Source: an uncultured Faecalibacterium sp.
GTDB taxonomy: Bacteria > Bacillota > Clostridia > Oscillospirales > Ruminococcaceae
Direction: 5' to 3'
Length of the DNA: 7,000 nt
Assembly: GCA_934512105.1 (NCBI GenBank)
Contig: CAKSWQ010000063.1
Coordinates: 1 to 7,000, forward strand
This document shows, in pieces, positions 1 to 7,000 of this stretch (position 1 is the stretch's first letter; each line of letters opens with the position of its first letter). A program made the position numbers and the translations under genes. Under the pieces are notes generated by a model, which worked only from the letters and a program-made list of their open reading frames with translations, did no database searches and was not told the origin of the DNA.

Positions 1-29
1 TCCGCAGACTTTCCTGAAACCCGAAATTT

Positions 30-89
30 AAAACAATCTTTCCTCTGAATATGGCCAGAGCGCAAGCGGAGGCCATTCTCAATTGTTTT
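30..89 (-). terminator. Imperfect inverted repeat after addA, probable transcription terminator
   Basis: An 8-base arm at 30-37 (AAAACAAT) is exactly complementary to 82-89 (ATTGTTTT). Inside it, 51-56 (ATGGCC) pairs with 71-76 (GGCCAT), and GAA at 47-49 can pair with TTC at 77-79 across a one-base bulge. The two stems are separated by an unpaired internal loop. Read on the minus strand, the structure begins on the addA stop codon (88-90) and ends in ATTGTTTT followed by AAATTT. The A-rich 5' arm and T-rich 3' arm are symmetrical, so it could act on both strands. No run of T directly follows the GC-rich inner stem, so it is not a textbook intrinsic terminator. It could instead be an mRNA 3'-end stabilising hairpin or a dispersed intergenic repeat. 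No coding sequence is evident in the remaining 1-29. Confidence 0.45.
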
Positions 90-3000
90 ACGCCTCAATC
101 AGCTTACCCAGTGCAAAGGAATAGATGCCCTTATAGGTCACCTTTTTCGGCGCAAAGCGCTTTTCAATAGCAATGGCGTAAAGGTTCAACTGAGCGCGGT
201 AGGCGCGCAGAAAGTCGCTCTCAGCCTTGCGGCGGTCGGTCTTGTAGTCCAACAGTTCCAGATGGTCCGGGTACACCAGCACAAGGTCGGCGATGCCCTG
301 CACCAGCACCTGCGCGTCTGCGGTGGCGGGCAGCGCTTCATGTCCCTGCGCCGCCAGCACCGCCCCGGCGGGCAGCGCGGTGATAAAGGGCAGCTCCCGC
401 AGCACCTGCTCGGCGGCGCAGATCTTTGCAAAGGCTTCGCTTTCCACAAAGCGGCGGATGCACACCGCATCCAGCTTTTCCGCGATCTCCGGGGCGGTCA
501 GCTGCACCGCCACCTGACGGTCCCGCTCCGCCGGGATGGCTTCGTCCAGCGTGCCCGCAGCCTTGGCCTCGGCCAGCCGGGCAAAGTCCGCGTGCTCCAG
601 AAAGGCGTGCAGGGCGGTGCCCATTTCGGCGGCGGTCAGGCCATCCTTGGAAAGGAAGCCCGGGCGCTCCAGCGTGGTCTGCTCGGCCTTGTGCACGATG
701 CTGGTCACGCTGACCTTGGCGGGCACCTGCGCAAGCGCAGCCGCCGGGTACTGCCACGCAAAGTTCTGCCGCAGGGTCTCCACCAGTGCCGGGTCGGTCT
801 CCGGCGCTTCGTCCGGCGTGGCTGCATCCATTTCTATGGACAACTGCACGGCATCATCGCACACCTTGATTGCCATCACGCTTTCGGTCTGCACAAACAG
901 CAGCTCCCGGTTGCCGGAAAGCTGCCGCAGCACCCCGCCGTCCGGGTGCACCAGCAGTGCCGCCCGCAGCCAGTCGGCAAAGCTGTTGGCCTGCTGGTGC
1001 AGCGTTGCCCCCGCCCCCGCAGCCAGAAAAGCCGCCGCCTTGGCAAAGGGCTTTGTGGTCTTGCCGCTGCTCAGGGGCACGGTGAGGATGAGCTTATCCT
1101 GTGCACGGGTAAGCGCCACATACAAAAGGCGCATCTGTTCGCTGCGCAGCTCCTTGGCATGAACGTTGGCCAGCGCAGTATAGGCGGCGGTCTTGTAAGC
1201 GCCCTCGCCGTTTTCCGGCCGCAGCCGCAGCCCCGCACCGAACGTGCGGTGCACCAGTACCGGCTGACGGATATCCGAGGCGTTAAACTTGCGTGCCGTA
1301 TCCCCCATGAACACTACCGGGAACTGCAAGCCCTTGGAGCGGTGGATGGTCATAATGGACACGCACCCCGGGTGCACCCCGCTGGGCACGGTGTCCTGCC
1401 CGGTGCTGCCGGCCTGCGCGGCGGCATCAATGGCGCGCACCAGCGCCGAGATGCCCCCCGCACCGGAAGCGGCGCAGAAGGAGGCAAACCGGCGGGCATC
1501 CTCCCGGCGGCGTGCACCGTTTTCCAGCACGCCCAGCGCCGCCAGATAGCCGGTGGAGGCAAAAATTTCTTCCAGCAGCTGCTCTGCCGGGGCGCTGCGC
1601 GCCATCTGCCGCAGGGCAGTGAGATGGGCGTAGAAGTCCTTCACCTTCTCGGTAAAGGGGTCGTCGGCCGGGTCCTCCAGCGCCAGCAACAGTGCGCCGT
1701 ACAGGCTGATGCGGGCAGGCTTTTTGTCCGGCTCGGTCTGCATCTGACGGCTGCGGGCACGCAGCCGTACAAGATCATCCTCCGTAAAACCGAACATGGG
1801 ACCCAGCATGGCGGCGGCCAGATAGATATCCTGCGAGGGGTCGTCGATGACCTTGAGCAGGGCGATGAGGGGACGGATGTGGGGCGCAAGCATCAGGTTC
1901 TCCCGGGCATCGGCGTATACCGGGATACCCCGGGCAGTCAGTGCCTCCACATACACCGGGAACTCGGTGCGCGCCGCCAGCAGCACGCAGCAGTCCTCGT
2001 ACCGCACCGGGCGGGTGGCGCTGCCCTCCCGCACCGGTTCTCCTGCGTCCACCAGCTGTTTGATGCGCTCCGCGATCCAGCCCGCGTCCGTTTCCGTCTC
2101 ATCGTCCGGTAAAAACTGCACCTCCACGCTGCCCTGATATTCCCCGGGCGCGCCGCAGACCAGACGCTGCCCGTCGCCGTAGGCGGTATCGCCCAGTTCC
2201 GGGGTCATAAGCTGCTCAAAGAGATAGTTGATGCCAGCCACCACCTGCGGCGCGGAGCGGAAGTTTGCATCCAGCGCCAGCAGGGCGTCCGTGCCCGGGG
2301 TGCCCTCCGGCGGGCGGGGCCGGGCTTTTGCGCCCGGCAGCAGCGGCCAGCTGTCCAGCTTTTGCCGGAAGATGCCCGGCTCTGCCTGCCGGAAGCGGTA
2401 GATACTCTGTTTCAAGTCGCCCACAAGGAAGAGGTTGTCCCCCGCCGGGGCGGCAAGGCAGCGGTAAAGGGCATCCTGCAGGGCGTTCGTGTCCTGATAT
2501 TCGTCCACCATCACAGCAGCGTAATCCTGACGGATATTCTCGCACAAGGGGGTGGGTGTGCCCTCCGGGGTGCGCAGCAGACGCAGGGCAAGGTGTTCAA
2601 AGTCGCTGAATTCCAGCAGCTTGCGCTCCCGTTTTCTGGCCGTGAACCGGGCATCGAAGTCCCGCACGGCGGCAAACAGCGCCCGCAGCCGGGGTAGAGT
2701 GATCTGCCGGTCGGTCTCGGCCTCGGCCTCGGAGCAGCAGATAAGCTGGGTCATCTGCTCGAACAGGGCGGCGGCTTCGTCCGAACGGGTCTTGATTTCG
2801 GCCTTGTGGTCGCCGCCCAGCCGCTTTTTCATGCCCTTCAGGCCGGGAGCTTCCTCCATGCCCAGCACATAGGGGGTGAGCAGGTCGTACAGCGGGTCCC
2901 ACTGCCCGGCAGCCGCCAGCTGCTCCGCCTGTGCAAAGAGGGCGGCGGCTTTTTCCAGCCTTGTACCGGCCTCCTCGTATTTTTCTGCCACTGTGGCCTG

Positions 3001-3774
3001 TGCCTTTGCCCGGGCGGAGGGGGTCTTTTTTTCCTCAGCAGCTGCCAGCTCCTGGTCAAAATCCGCACGGCAGTCTGCCAGTGCTGCCGTCAGCAGCTCC
3101 CGCGCAGCCTTGGCGCAGCGGGCAGCTTCGGCCAGCAGCAGGTCGTGCCAGCAGGTGACGGCAAAGCCGTTTTCCTGCTCGTAAGGGGCAAGAAATTCAT
3201 CCAGCTTGCGGTCGTAATCCGGCAGCGCCCGCAGAAAATCGTAGATCTGCAAAATGGCATCGCCCGCCGGTTTATCCGTGCGTCCCTTGCCGTACAGGTC
3301 TGCAAAGGCGCAGAAATCCGGGTCGCGGTAGGCATTTTCCAGCGTTTCGGCCAGTGCCGCCGCCCGCAGCAGCTGTACGCTGCCGGGGTCTGCGGGGGCA
3401 AAGTCCGGCGGGATATCCAGCGCCTGAAAGTGCTTGTGCAGCAGGTTCAAGCAAAAAGCGTCAATGGTGCAGATGGGCGCGCGCTGCAGCAGCATCCGCT
3501 GGCGGCGCAGCATGGCATTGCCCGGCTGCAGCTGGCTGCGGTGCAGCAGCGCCTGCCCGATGCGGGCGCGCAGCTCTGCCGCCGCCGCGTTGGTAAAGGT
3601 GACGATGAGCAGCCGGTCGGCGTTGACCGGGTGCTCCGGGTCGGTGATCAGCTGCACCGCCCGCTCGGTCAGCACGGCGGTCTTGCCGCTGCCTGCGGCC
3701 GCGCTTACCAGCAGCGCACCGCCCCGGTCGGCAATGGCGGCCTGCTGTGCCGGGGTCCATTTGGGTCCGCTCAC
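88..3774 (-). CDS. addA: AddA, ATP-dependent helicase/nuclease subunit A (RexA)
   Basis: AddA is the motor and one of two nucleases of the cytoplasmic AddAB complex, which unwinds and resects double-strand ends until it meets Chi, leaving a 3' strand for RecA. The protein has 1228 residues, close to B. subtilis AddA. All SF1A (UvrD/RecB-type) helicase motifs are visible in order: Q motif WTPAQQAAI at 6-14; Walker A AAAGSGKT at 25-32 (Lys31); motif Ia IVTFTNAAAAELR at 57-69; motif II VDEYQDT at 423-429; motif III LVGDLKQSIYRFRQ at 450-463; motif IV LDANFRS at 501-507; motif V MTIHRSKGLQFPVVF at 808-822; motif VI LLYVALTRAQDKL at 883-895. The C-terminal RecB-type nuclease shows GTALHAFLEH (His1056), GIAD (Asp1163), LLDYKTD (Asp1176, Lys1178) and QLNLY (Gln1195, Tyr1199). 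The start is GTG at 3772-3774, overlapping the addB stop; the next in-frame Met lies after Walker A, so this start is firm. The stop is TAA. No frameshift or missing catalytic residue is seen. Confidence 0.97.
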   Translation of the reverse strand: MSGPKWTPAQQAAIADRGGALLVSAAAGSGKTAVLTERAVQLITDPEHPVNADRLLIVTFTNAAAAELRARIGQALLHRSQLQPGNAMLRRQRMLLQRAPICTIDAFCLNLLHKHFQALDIPPDFAPADPGSVQLLRAAALAETLENAYRDPDFCAFADLYGKGRTDKPAGDAILQIYDFLRALPDYDRKLDEFLAPYEQENGFAVTCWHDLLLAEAARCAKAARELLTAALADCRADFDQELAAAEEKKTPSARAKAQATVAEKYEEAGTRLEKAAALFAQAEQLAAAGQWDPLYDLLTPYVLGMEEAPGLKGMKKRLGGDHKAEIKTRSDEAAALFEQMTQLICCSEAEAETDRQITLPRLRALFAAVRDFDARFTARKRERKLLEFSDFEHLALRLLRTPEGTPTPLCENIRQDYAAVMVDEYQDTNALQDALYRCLAAPAGDNLFLVGDLKQSIYRFRQAEPGIFRQKLDSWPLLPGAKARPRPPEGTPGTDALLALDANFRSAPQVVAGINYLFEQLMTPELGDTAYGDGQRLVCGAPGEYQGSVEVQFLPDDETETDAGWIAERIKQLVDAGEPVREGSATRPVRYEDCCVLLAARTEFPVYVEALTARGIPVYADARENLMLAPHIRPLIALLKVIDDPSQDIYLAAAMLGPMFGFTEDDLVRLRARSRQMQTEPDKKPARISLYGALLLALEDPADDPFTEKVKDFYAHLTALRQMARSAPAEQLLEEIFASTGYLAALGVLENGARRREDARRFASFCAASGAGGISALVRAIDAAAQAGSTGQDTVPSGVHPGCVSIMTIHRSKGLQFPVVFMGDTARKFNASDIRQPVLVHRTFGAGLRLRPENGEGAYKTAAYTALANVHAKELRSEQMRLLYVALTRAQDKLILTVPLSSGKTTKPFAKAAAFLAAGAGATLHQQANSFADWLRAALLVHPDGGVLRQLSGNRELLFVQTESVMAIKVCDDAVQLSIEMDAATPDEAPETDPALVETLRQNFAWQYPAAALAQVPAKVSVTSIVHKAEQTTLERPGFLSKDGLTAAEMGTALHAFLEHADFARLAEAKAAGTLDEAIPAERDRQVAVQLTAPEIAEKLDAVCIRRFVESEAFAKICAAEQVLRELPFITALPAGAVLAAQGHEALPATADAQVLVQGIADLVLVYPDHLELLDYKTDRRKAESDFLRAYRAQLNLYAIAIEKRFAPKKVTYKGIYSFALGKLIEA

Positions 3775-6700
3775 GGCTGTTCCTCCTCTTCTTCGTTTTC
3801 TTCCTCGGGTTCAAAGGGCTTTGCAGGGGCTTCCAGCGCACGCTCGTGCACCCCGGTCTCGTGGCAGCAGATAAAGCTGTAATCGCACCAGGTGCAGGGG
3901 CTTTTGCTGCTGCTCACCACCAGCGGCTCGGCGTCGATCTGTCCGCCGTAAAGCTGCTCGCCCATCTGGGTGACAAGGTCATCCAGATGCAGCTGGATGC
4001 GGCTGAGCTTGGCGCTGTCGGCCCGCTTTTCCTTCTGGTAGGGGCTGGGTGCGCCGTTGCGGTAGCCAAAGGGCAGGTATTTGCCCGTTTCGTCCGCGTC
4101 CATGGCGTCAAAGATCTTCTGCTCGTCCCGCACAAGGCCGTCCAGCTGGTACTCCACCGCCCGGGCAGCCTGTCCGCGGGGCAGGGTCTGGGGGGCGGGG
4201 TCGGCCAGCAGATACAAAACGCCCGCCGGCTGTGCGCCGGTAAAGCGCCCGCCCGCATCCCGGGTCAGGCTGAACAGATACAGCAGCATCTGGCAGTCCA
4301 GCCCGCAGTAGACCTCTTTTAAGTCCAGCTTTTTGCTGCCGGTCTTGTAGTCCACCACCCGCACCCAGCGGGTGCCGTTCTCCTCGATCCACTCGTCCGC
4401 GCGGTCCACCGTGCCCACCAGCTGCACCGTGCGCCCGTCCGACAGGCGGTACACCTGCCCGGGCACGGCGTCCTCGCCCCGGCCGATTTTCAGCTCACAG
4501 GCCACAGGCTTGAATCGGGACTGGTTCTGCTCGTCCCGCAGATAGCACAGCAGACTGGTCATGCTCTTTTTCAGCCGGGAGAGCAGATAGGCAAAGCGTG
4601 CGGTATCCTCCGGCAGGTAGCGCCGCGCGTACTCGTCCACCAGCGCAGCGGCAAGGTCGGCCATGGCGGCATCGTCCAGCTCCAAGAAGGGGCGTAGCCC
4701 GGCGCAGGGGTTGTCCGCCCCGGGGTGGGGGTCCAGCGCCATTTGCAGCACCCAGTGCATCAGAGTGCCGCTCTGGTCGGCGGAAAGCTCCGCACGGCGG
4801 CGGGGCTTGAGCCCCAGCACATACTGCAAAAAATAGCCGTAGCGGCAGGTATAATATTTTTCCAGCTGGCTGGGCGAGATGTGCAGCCGCCTGCCCAGCA
4901 GTGCTTCCAGCGTGGGCAGATCCTGCACCTGCCGGGGCGGGTCCTGCTCCATGCGCTGCAATAGCGCCAGCCCCCGGGGTGCCTGTACCCCTTCGCCGGG
5001 GGCGCGCAGCGCCTCGGTCAGGCTGGCGCGTTCCAGTTCGGTCAGCGGCCAGCCGCCGCCCAGCACGTCCAAGCCGTCTGCGGGGGTGGCGGCAAGGTCG
5101 ATCAGCTCCAGCTGCGGCGCAGCAGGCTGCAATGCCTCCACGATGGGCTCCAGCGCGGCGCACAGGGTCTGTCCCTGCCCCTTCGGCCAGCTCATCCACA
5201 GCCCCTTTGCCGGGGCGGTAAGGGCTTTGTAAAAACAGACCTGCTCACGCACCACGCGGTTCTCAAAGCAGTCCGGCAGGTCGATCTGTTTTGCCATCAG
5301 CAGGTCGCGGTCGGCATGGGTCAGCAGGCCGCTTTCCGCCGGGGTGGAAGGAAATTCCCCCTCCGCAAGCCCCAGCACGAACACATAGTCCGGCGCATCC
5401 AGACGCATTTTACCGGCGCTTGCCAGCACCACCGCGTCCAGTGTCTGCGGGATGTGCCCAAGGTCGGAGGAGCGCAGCAGCAGGCTGAAAAGATCCTCGT
5501 ACTCCGGCACAGTAATGCCCTGGCTGCCCAGCAGCCGCGCCATCTCGTCCAGCAGCTGCATTACCACATTCCACTCGCGGGCGGCTTCTTCTGCCGCCGG
5601 GATGCCCCGGGCGGCGCGGATATCCTCCACCTGTGCAGCCTGCTGCCCCTCTGCGCCCAGCTCCTTCAGGCAGAAATACAGCGCCCGGCTGATCTGCTCG
5701 GCGTTGGCGCTGCGCACCTTGCCGCGCAGGGTATCCACCGCCGTCACCAGCTTTTTGCGGGCGTGCTCGGCACGGGTCAGGTTCTGGGTGTCCTCCTCAG
5801 TCAGTTCGGCATCGCCGAAACCCCGGGGGCTTTTGGTAAATTCTGCCCGCCACGCCGCCGCATTGGGCGACCATGTGTAGGCGTAGTTTTCCAGCGCGCA
5901 GACCTCCGGTTCGGTCAGGTCGCACAGGCCGGTCTTGGCCAGCACAGTCAGCTGCTCGGTCATGTCCGCGCCCCGCAGCAGTGCCAGCAGCGCCCGCACC
6001 GCCGTAGCGGGGGCGCTGAACTCCGGGGTGGTGGGCTCGTCGCAGTACAGCGGGATCTCTGCCATGCGGAACTCGTACCGCACCGCAGCCCGGTACAGGC
6101 TGATATCGCGGCAGACCACCGCGATCTTTCCGCAGCGCACGCCCTGCCGCATCAGGCGGCGGATGGCGGCAGCGGCGCAGCGGGCTTCCTCCTCCCGGCT
6201 GGCGGCGGCAAACAGCCGCAGTTCTGGGGCGCTTTCCGGCGGGGTGCAGCTGCCGGTCTCCAGCAGCTCGGTCAGGGCAGCAAGCCCCGGGGCGTCCTTG
6301 TGGCGCAGGTCCCGCCGCAGCAGCTCCGGCGCTGCCACCTGTGCGCCGTTTTTGCGCGCCAGCTGGCGCAGCTGCGCCGCCACCTGCTTTGCACCGGAGA
6401 ACAGTTCCAGATCCCCGGGCTGCATGGGTGCGCCGTCCTCGCACAGCGCCACCGTCACGGCGGGCAGCGCGGCCAGCATGGCACCCATCAGCCGCTTCTT
6501 GGGCGCGTTGAAGGTATCGAACTCGTCAATGAACACCTCACGCTCGCGCAAAAAGTCCGGCAGTTCGTCCCGGGCAAGCGCGGCTTCCAGACGGTCTGCC
6601 GCCAGTTCCAGACGGTCGGCGGGGTCCATGCCGGTGCCCGCCAGCAGGCTCTCGTAGCCCTGAAAAATGAGCGCCAGCTCGCCCAGCTTTGCGCTCTCGG

Positions 6701-7000
6701 TGCCGCAGTCCCGGGCAAGCTCCTGCAGCTGCTGCCCGGAAAGCCCGGCACTTTTCAGCTCGTCGATGGTCTCGGCGGCCATCTGGCAAAAGGCTGCGCT
6801 GCGCCGGTGGCGGTAGTAGTAGTGCACATTGTCCTGCAATTCCTCCAGCGCACGGCGCACCAGCACCGCCCGCCCGGCATCGGTCAGGGTCTGCACCGCT
6901 GCGCCGCCAAGCGCCGCAAGGACATGCTCGGCCAGACTGGTAAAGGAATAGCTTTCCACCATGCCGGAAAGGGCATCTCCCAGCTCCCGGTAGATGCGCG
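3771..7000 (-). CDS. addB: AddB, helicase/nuclease subunit B (RexB), 5' end outside the window
   Basis: AddB is the partner of AddA in the double-strand-break helicase-nuclease; in B. subtilis it carries Chi recognition and cuts one of the two strands. The frame stays open to the right edge, giving 1075 full codons. Residues here are numbered from the in-frame Met at 6960-6962, which is not the start: the 12 codons before it continue the AddB N-terminal pattern leading into SYSFTSLAEHVL. From family length, about 50 residues including Walker A are missing. Visible are an acidic FIDEFDTF stretch at 144-151, a motif V-like block ending FVLGLAEGEFP at 528-538, and a motif VI-like block REQVCFYKALTAPAKGLWMSWP near 572-593. 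The nuclease has GTLMHW (His736), GTVDRAD (Asp853), VVDYKTG (Asp871, Lys873) and QMLLY (Gln891, Tyr895). Cys706, Cys1023, Cys1026 and Cys1032 match the family's 4Fe-4S ligands. The protein ends in a glutamate-rich tail. The TGA stop at 3771-3773 overlaps the addA GTG. Confidence 0.96.
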   Translation of the reverse strand, partial: RIYRELGDALSGMVESYSFTSLAEHVLAALGGAAVQTLTDAGRAVLVRRALEELQDNVHYYYRHRRSAAFCQMAAETIDELKSAGLSGQQLQELARDCGTESAKLGELALIFQGYESLLAGTGMDPADRLELAADRLEAALARDELPDFLREREVFIDEFDTFNAPKKRLMGAMLAALPAVTVALCEDGAPMQPGDLELFSGAKQVAAQLRQLARKNGAQVAAPELLRRDLRHKDAPGLAALTELLETGSCTPPESAPELRLFAAASREEEARCAAAAIRRLMRQGVRCGKIAVVCRDISLYRAAVRYEFRMAEIPLYCDEPTTPEFSAPATAVRALLALLRGADMTEQLTVLAKTGLCDLTEPEVCALENYAYTWSPNAAAWRAEFTKSPRGFGDAELTEEDTQNLTRAEHARKKLVTAVDTLRGKVRSANAEQISRALYFCLKELGAEGQQAAQVEDIRAARGIPAAEEAAREWNVVMQLLDEMARLLGSQGITVPEYEDLFSLLLRSSDLGHIPQTLDAVVLASAGKMRLDAPDYVFVLGLAEGEFPSTPAESGLLTHADRDLLMAKQIDLPDCFENRVVREQVCFYKALTAPAKGLWMSWPKGQGQTLCAALEPIVEALQPAAPQLELIDLAATPADGLDVLGGGWPLTELERASLTEALRAPGEGVQAPRGLALLQRMEQDPPRQVQDLPTLEALLGRRLHISPSQLEKYYTCRYGYFLQYVLGLKPRRRAELSADQSGTLMHWVLQMALDPHPGADNPCAGLRPFLELDDAAMADLAAALVDEYARRYLPEDTARFAYLLSRLKKSMTSLLCYLRDEQNQSRFKPVACELKIGRGEDAVPGQVYRLSDGRTVQLVGTVDRADEWIEENGTRWVRVVDYKTGSKKLDLKEVYCGLDCQMLLYLFSLTRDAGGRFTGAQPAGVLYLLADPAPQTLPRGQAARAVEYQLDGLVRDEQKIFDAMDADETGKYLPFGYRNGAPSPYQKEKRADSAKLSRIQLHLDDLVTQMGEQLYGGQIDAEPLVVSSSKSPCTWCDYSFICCHETGVHERALEAPAKPFEPEEENEEEEEQP
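3782..3787 (-). promoter_or_regulatory. Shine-Dalgarno site of addA within the 3' end of addB
   Basis: On the minus strand an AGGAGG lies seven bases before the GTG start of addA, inside a longer purine run (GAAGAGGAGGAA). Its strength and ideal spacing decide the addA start in favour of GTG at 3772-3774 even though it is not ATG. The site is made of the GAG/GAA codons that encode the glutamate tail of AddB, so the same bases serve protein coding and initiation. With the 4-base GTGA start/stop overlap, this arrangement fits translational coupling of addA to addB; coupling itself is inferred. Confidence 0.85.

Noticed and set aside
262..2112. A 616-codon open frame on the plus strand opposite addA, and a similar 358-codon one at 2806-3882
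   Set aside because: Through addA both lie codon-on-codon opposite the real frame, where stops arise only from TTA, CTA or TCA sense codons. Those are rare in this GC-rich gene. The translations are low-complexity (Gly, His, Gln, Arg-rich) with no recognisable domain, while the opposite strand has every AddA motif.
2710..2735. Short tandem repeat (tcggcc repeated) within addA
   Set aside because: Only about two to three units, encoding a Glu-Ala alternation (EAEAE) in a helical linker. It is ordinary coding sequence with no sign of a larger repeat.
3747..4322. A 191-codon plus-strand open frame with hydrophobic stretches over the addB-addA junction
   Set aside because: It is in codon register opposite addB and is explained by the same codon-usage effect. 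The hydrophobic stretches mirror the charged Glu/Lys-rich tail of AddB, since the complements of GAG and GAA read as Leu and Phe.
1..7000. AGCGG pentamers as possible Chi sites read by the AddAB complex
   Set aside because: AGCGG is the B. subtilis Chi sequence, but the Chi of this organism is unknown. A GC-rich pentamer is expected often by chance here, and a single window cannot show skew.
1..7000. Possible defence or other novel system built around a helicase-nuclease pair
   Set aside because: Both proteins carry the standard AddA and AddB motifs in the standard gene order and near standard lengths, with no extra domains or cargo genes between them.

Overview
The window holds most of one minus-strand operon: addB followed by addA, the two subunits of the AddAB (RexAB) helicase-nuclease. 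This complex processes DNA double-strand breaks for RecA-dependent recombination. I see no mobile element, CRISPR array, tRNA, rRNA or unfamiliar gene system. For gene content this is an ordinary housekeeping region.

Organism: the addB-addA order, the AddB C-terminal iron-sulfur cysteines and the strong AGGAGG ribosome binding site point to a Firmicute. The DNA is visibly GC-rich (not computed) and the proteins are rich in Ala, Leu and Arg. That suggests a GC-rich gut clostridium of the Oscillospiraceae/Ruminococcaceae type, such as a Faecalibacterium relative. The family and genus assignment is inference from style, not a database match.

Layout, in transcription order (right to left). Positions 7000 to 3771 carry addB, whose 5' end lies beyond the right edge; roughly the first 50 codons, with the Walker A loop, are missing. 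Positions 3774 to 88 carry complete addA, starting at a GTG that overlaps the addB TGA by four bases (GTGA). Its Shine-Dalgarno sequence lies inside the addB codons for an acidic tail. Positions 87 to 1 are AT-richer and non-coding, with an imperfect inverted repeat that is probably the operon's terminator.

How the genes work together: AddA supplies the active SF1A 3'-5' helicase motor and a C-terminal RecB-family nuclease. AddB supplies a second RecB-family nuclease, an iron-sulfur-stabilised C-terminal domain and, by analogy with Bacillus subtilis, the Chi-recognition module. Every catalytic motif I could look for inside the window is present in both subunits, so the complex should be fully active. 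The overlapping start fits translational coupling for balanced amounts of the two subunits.
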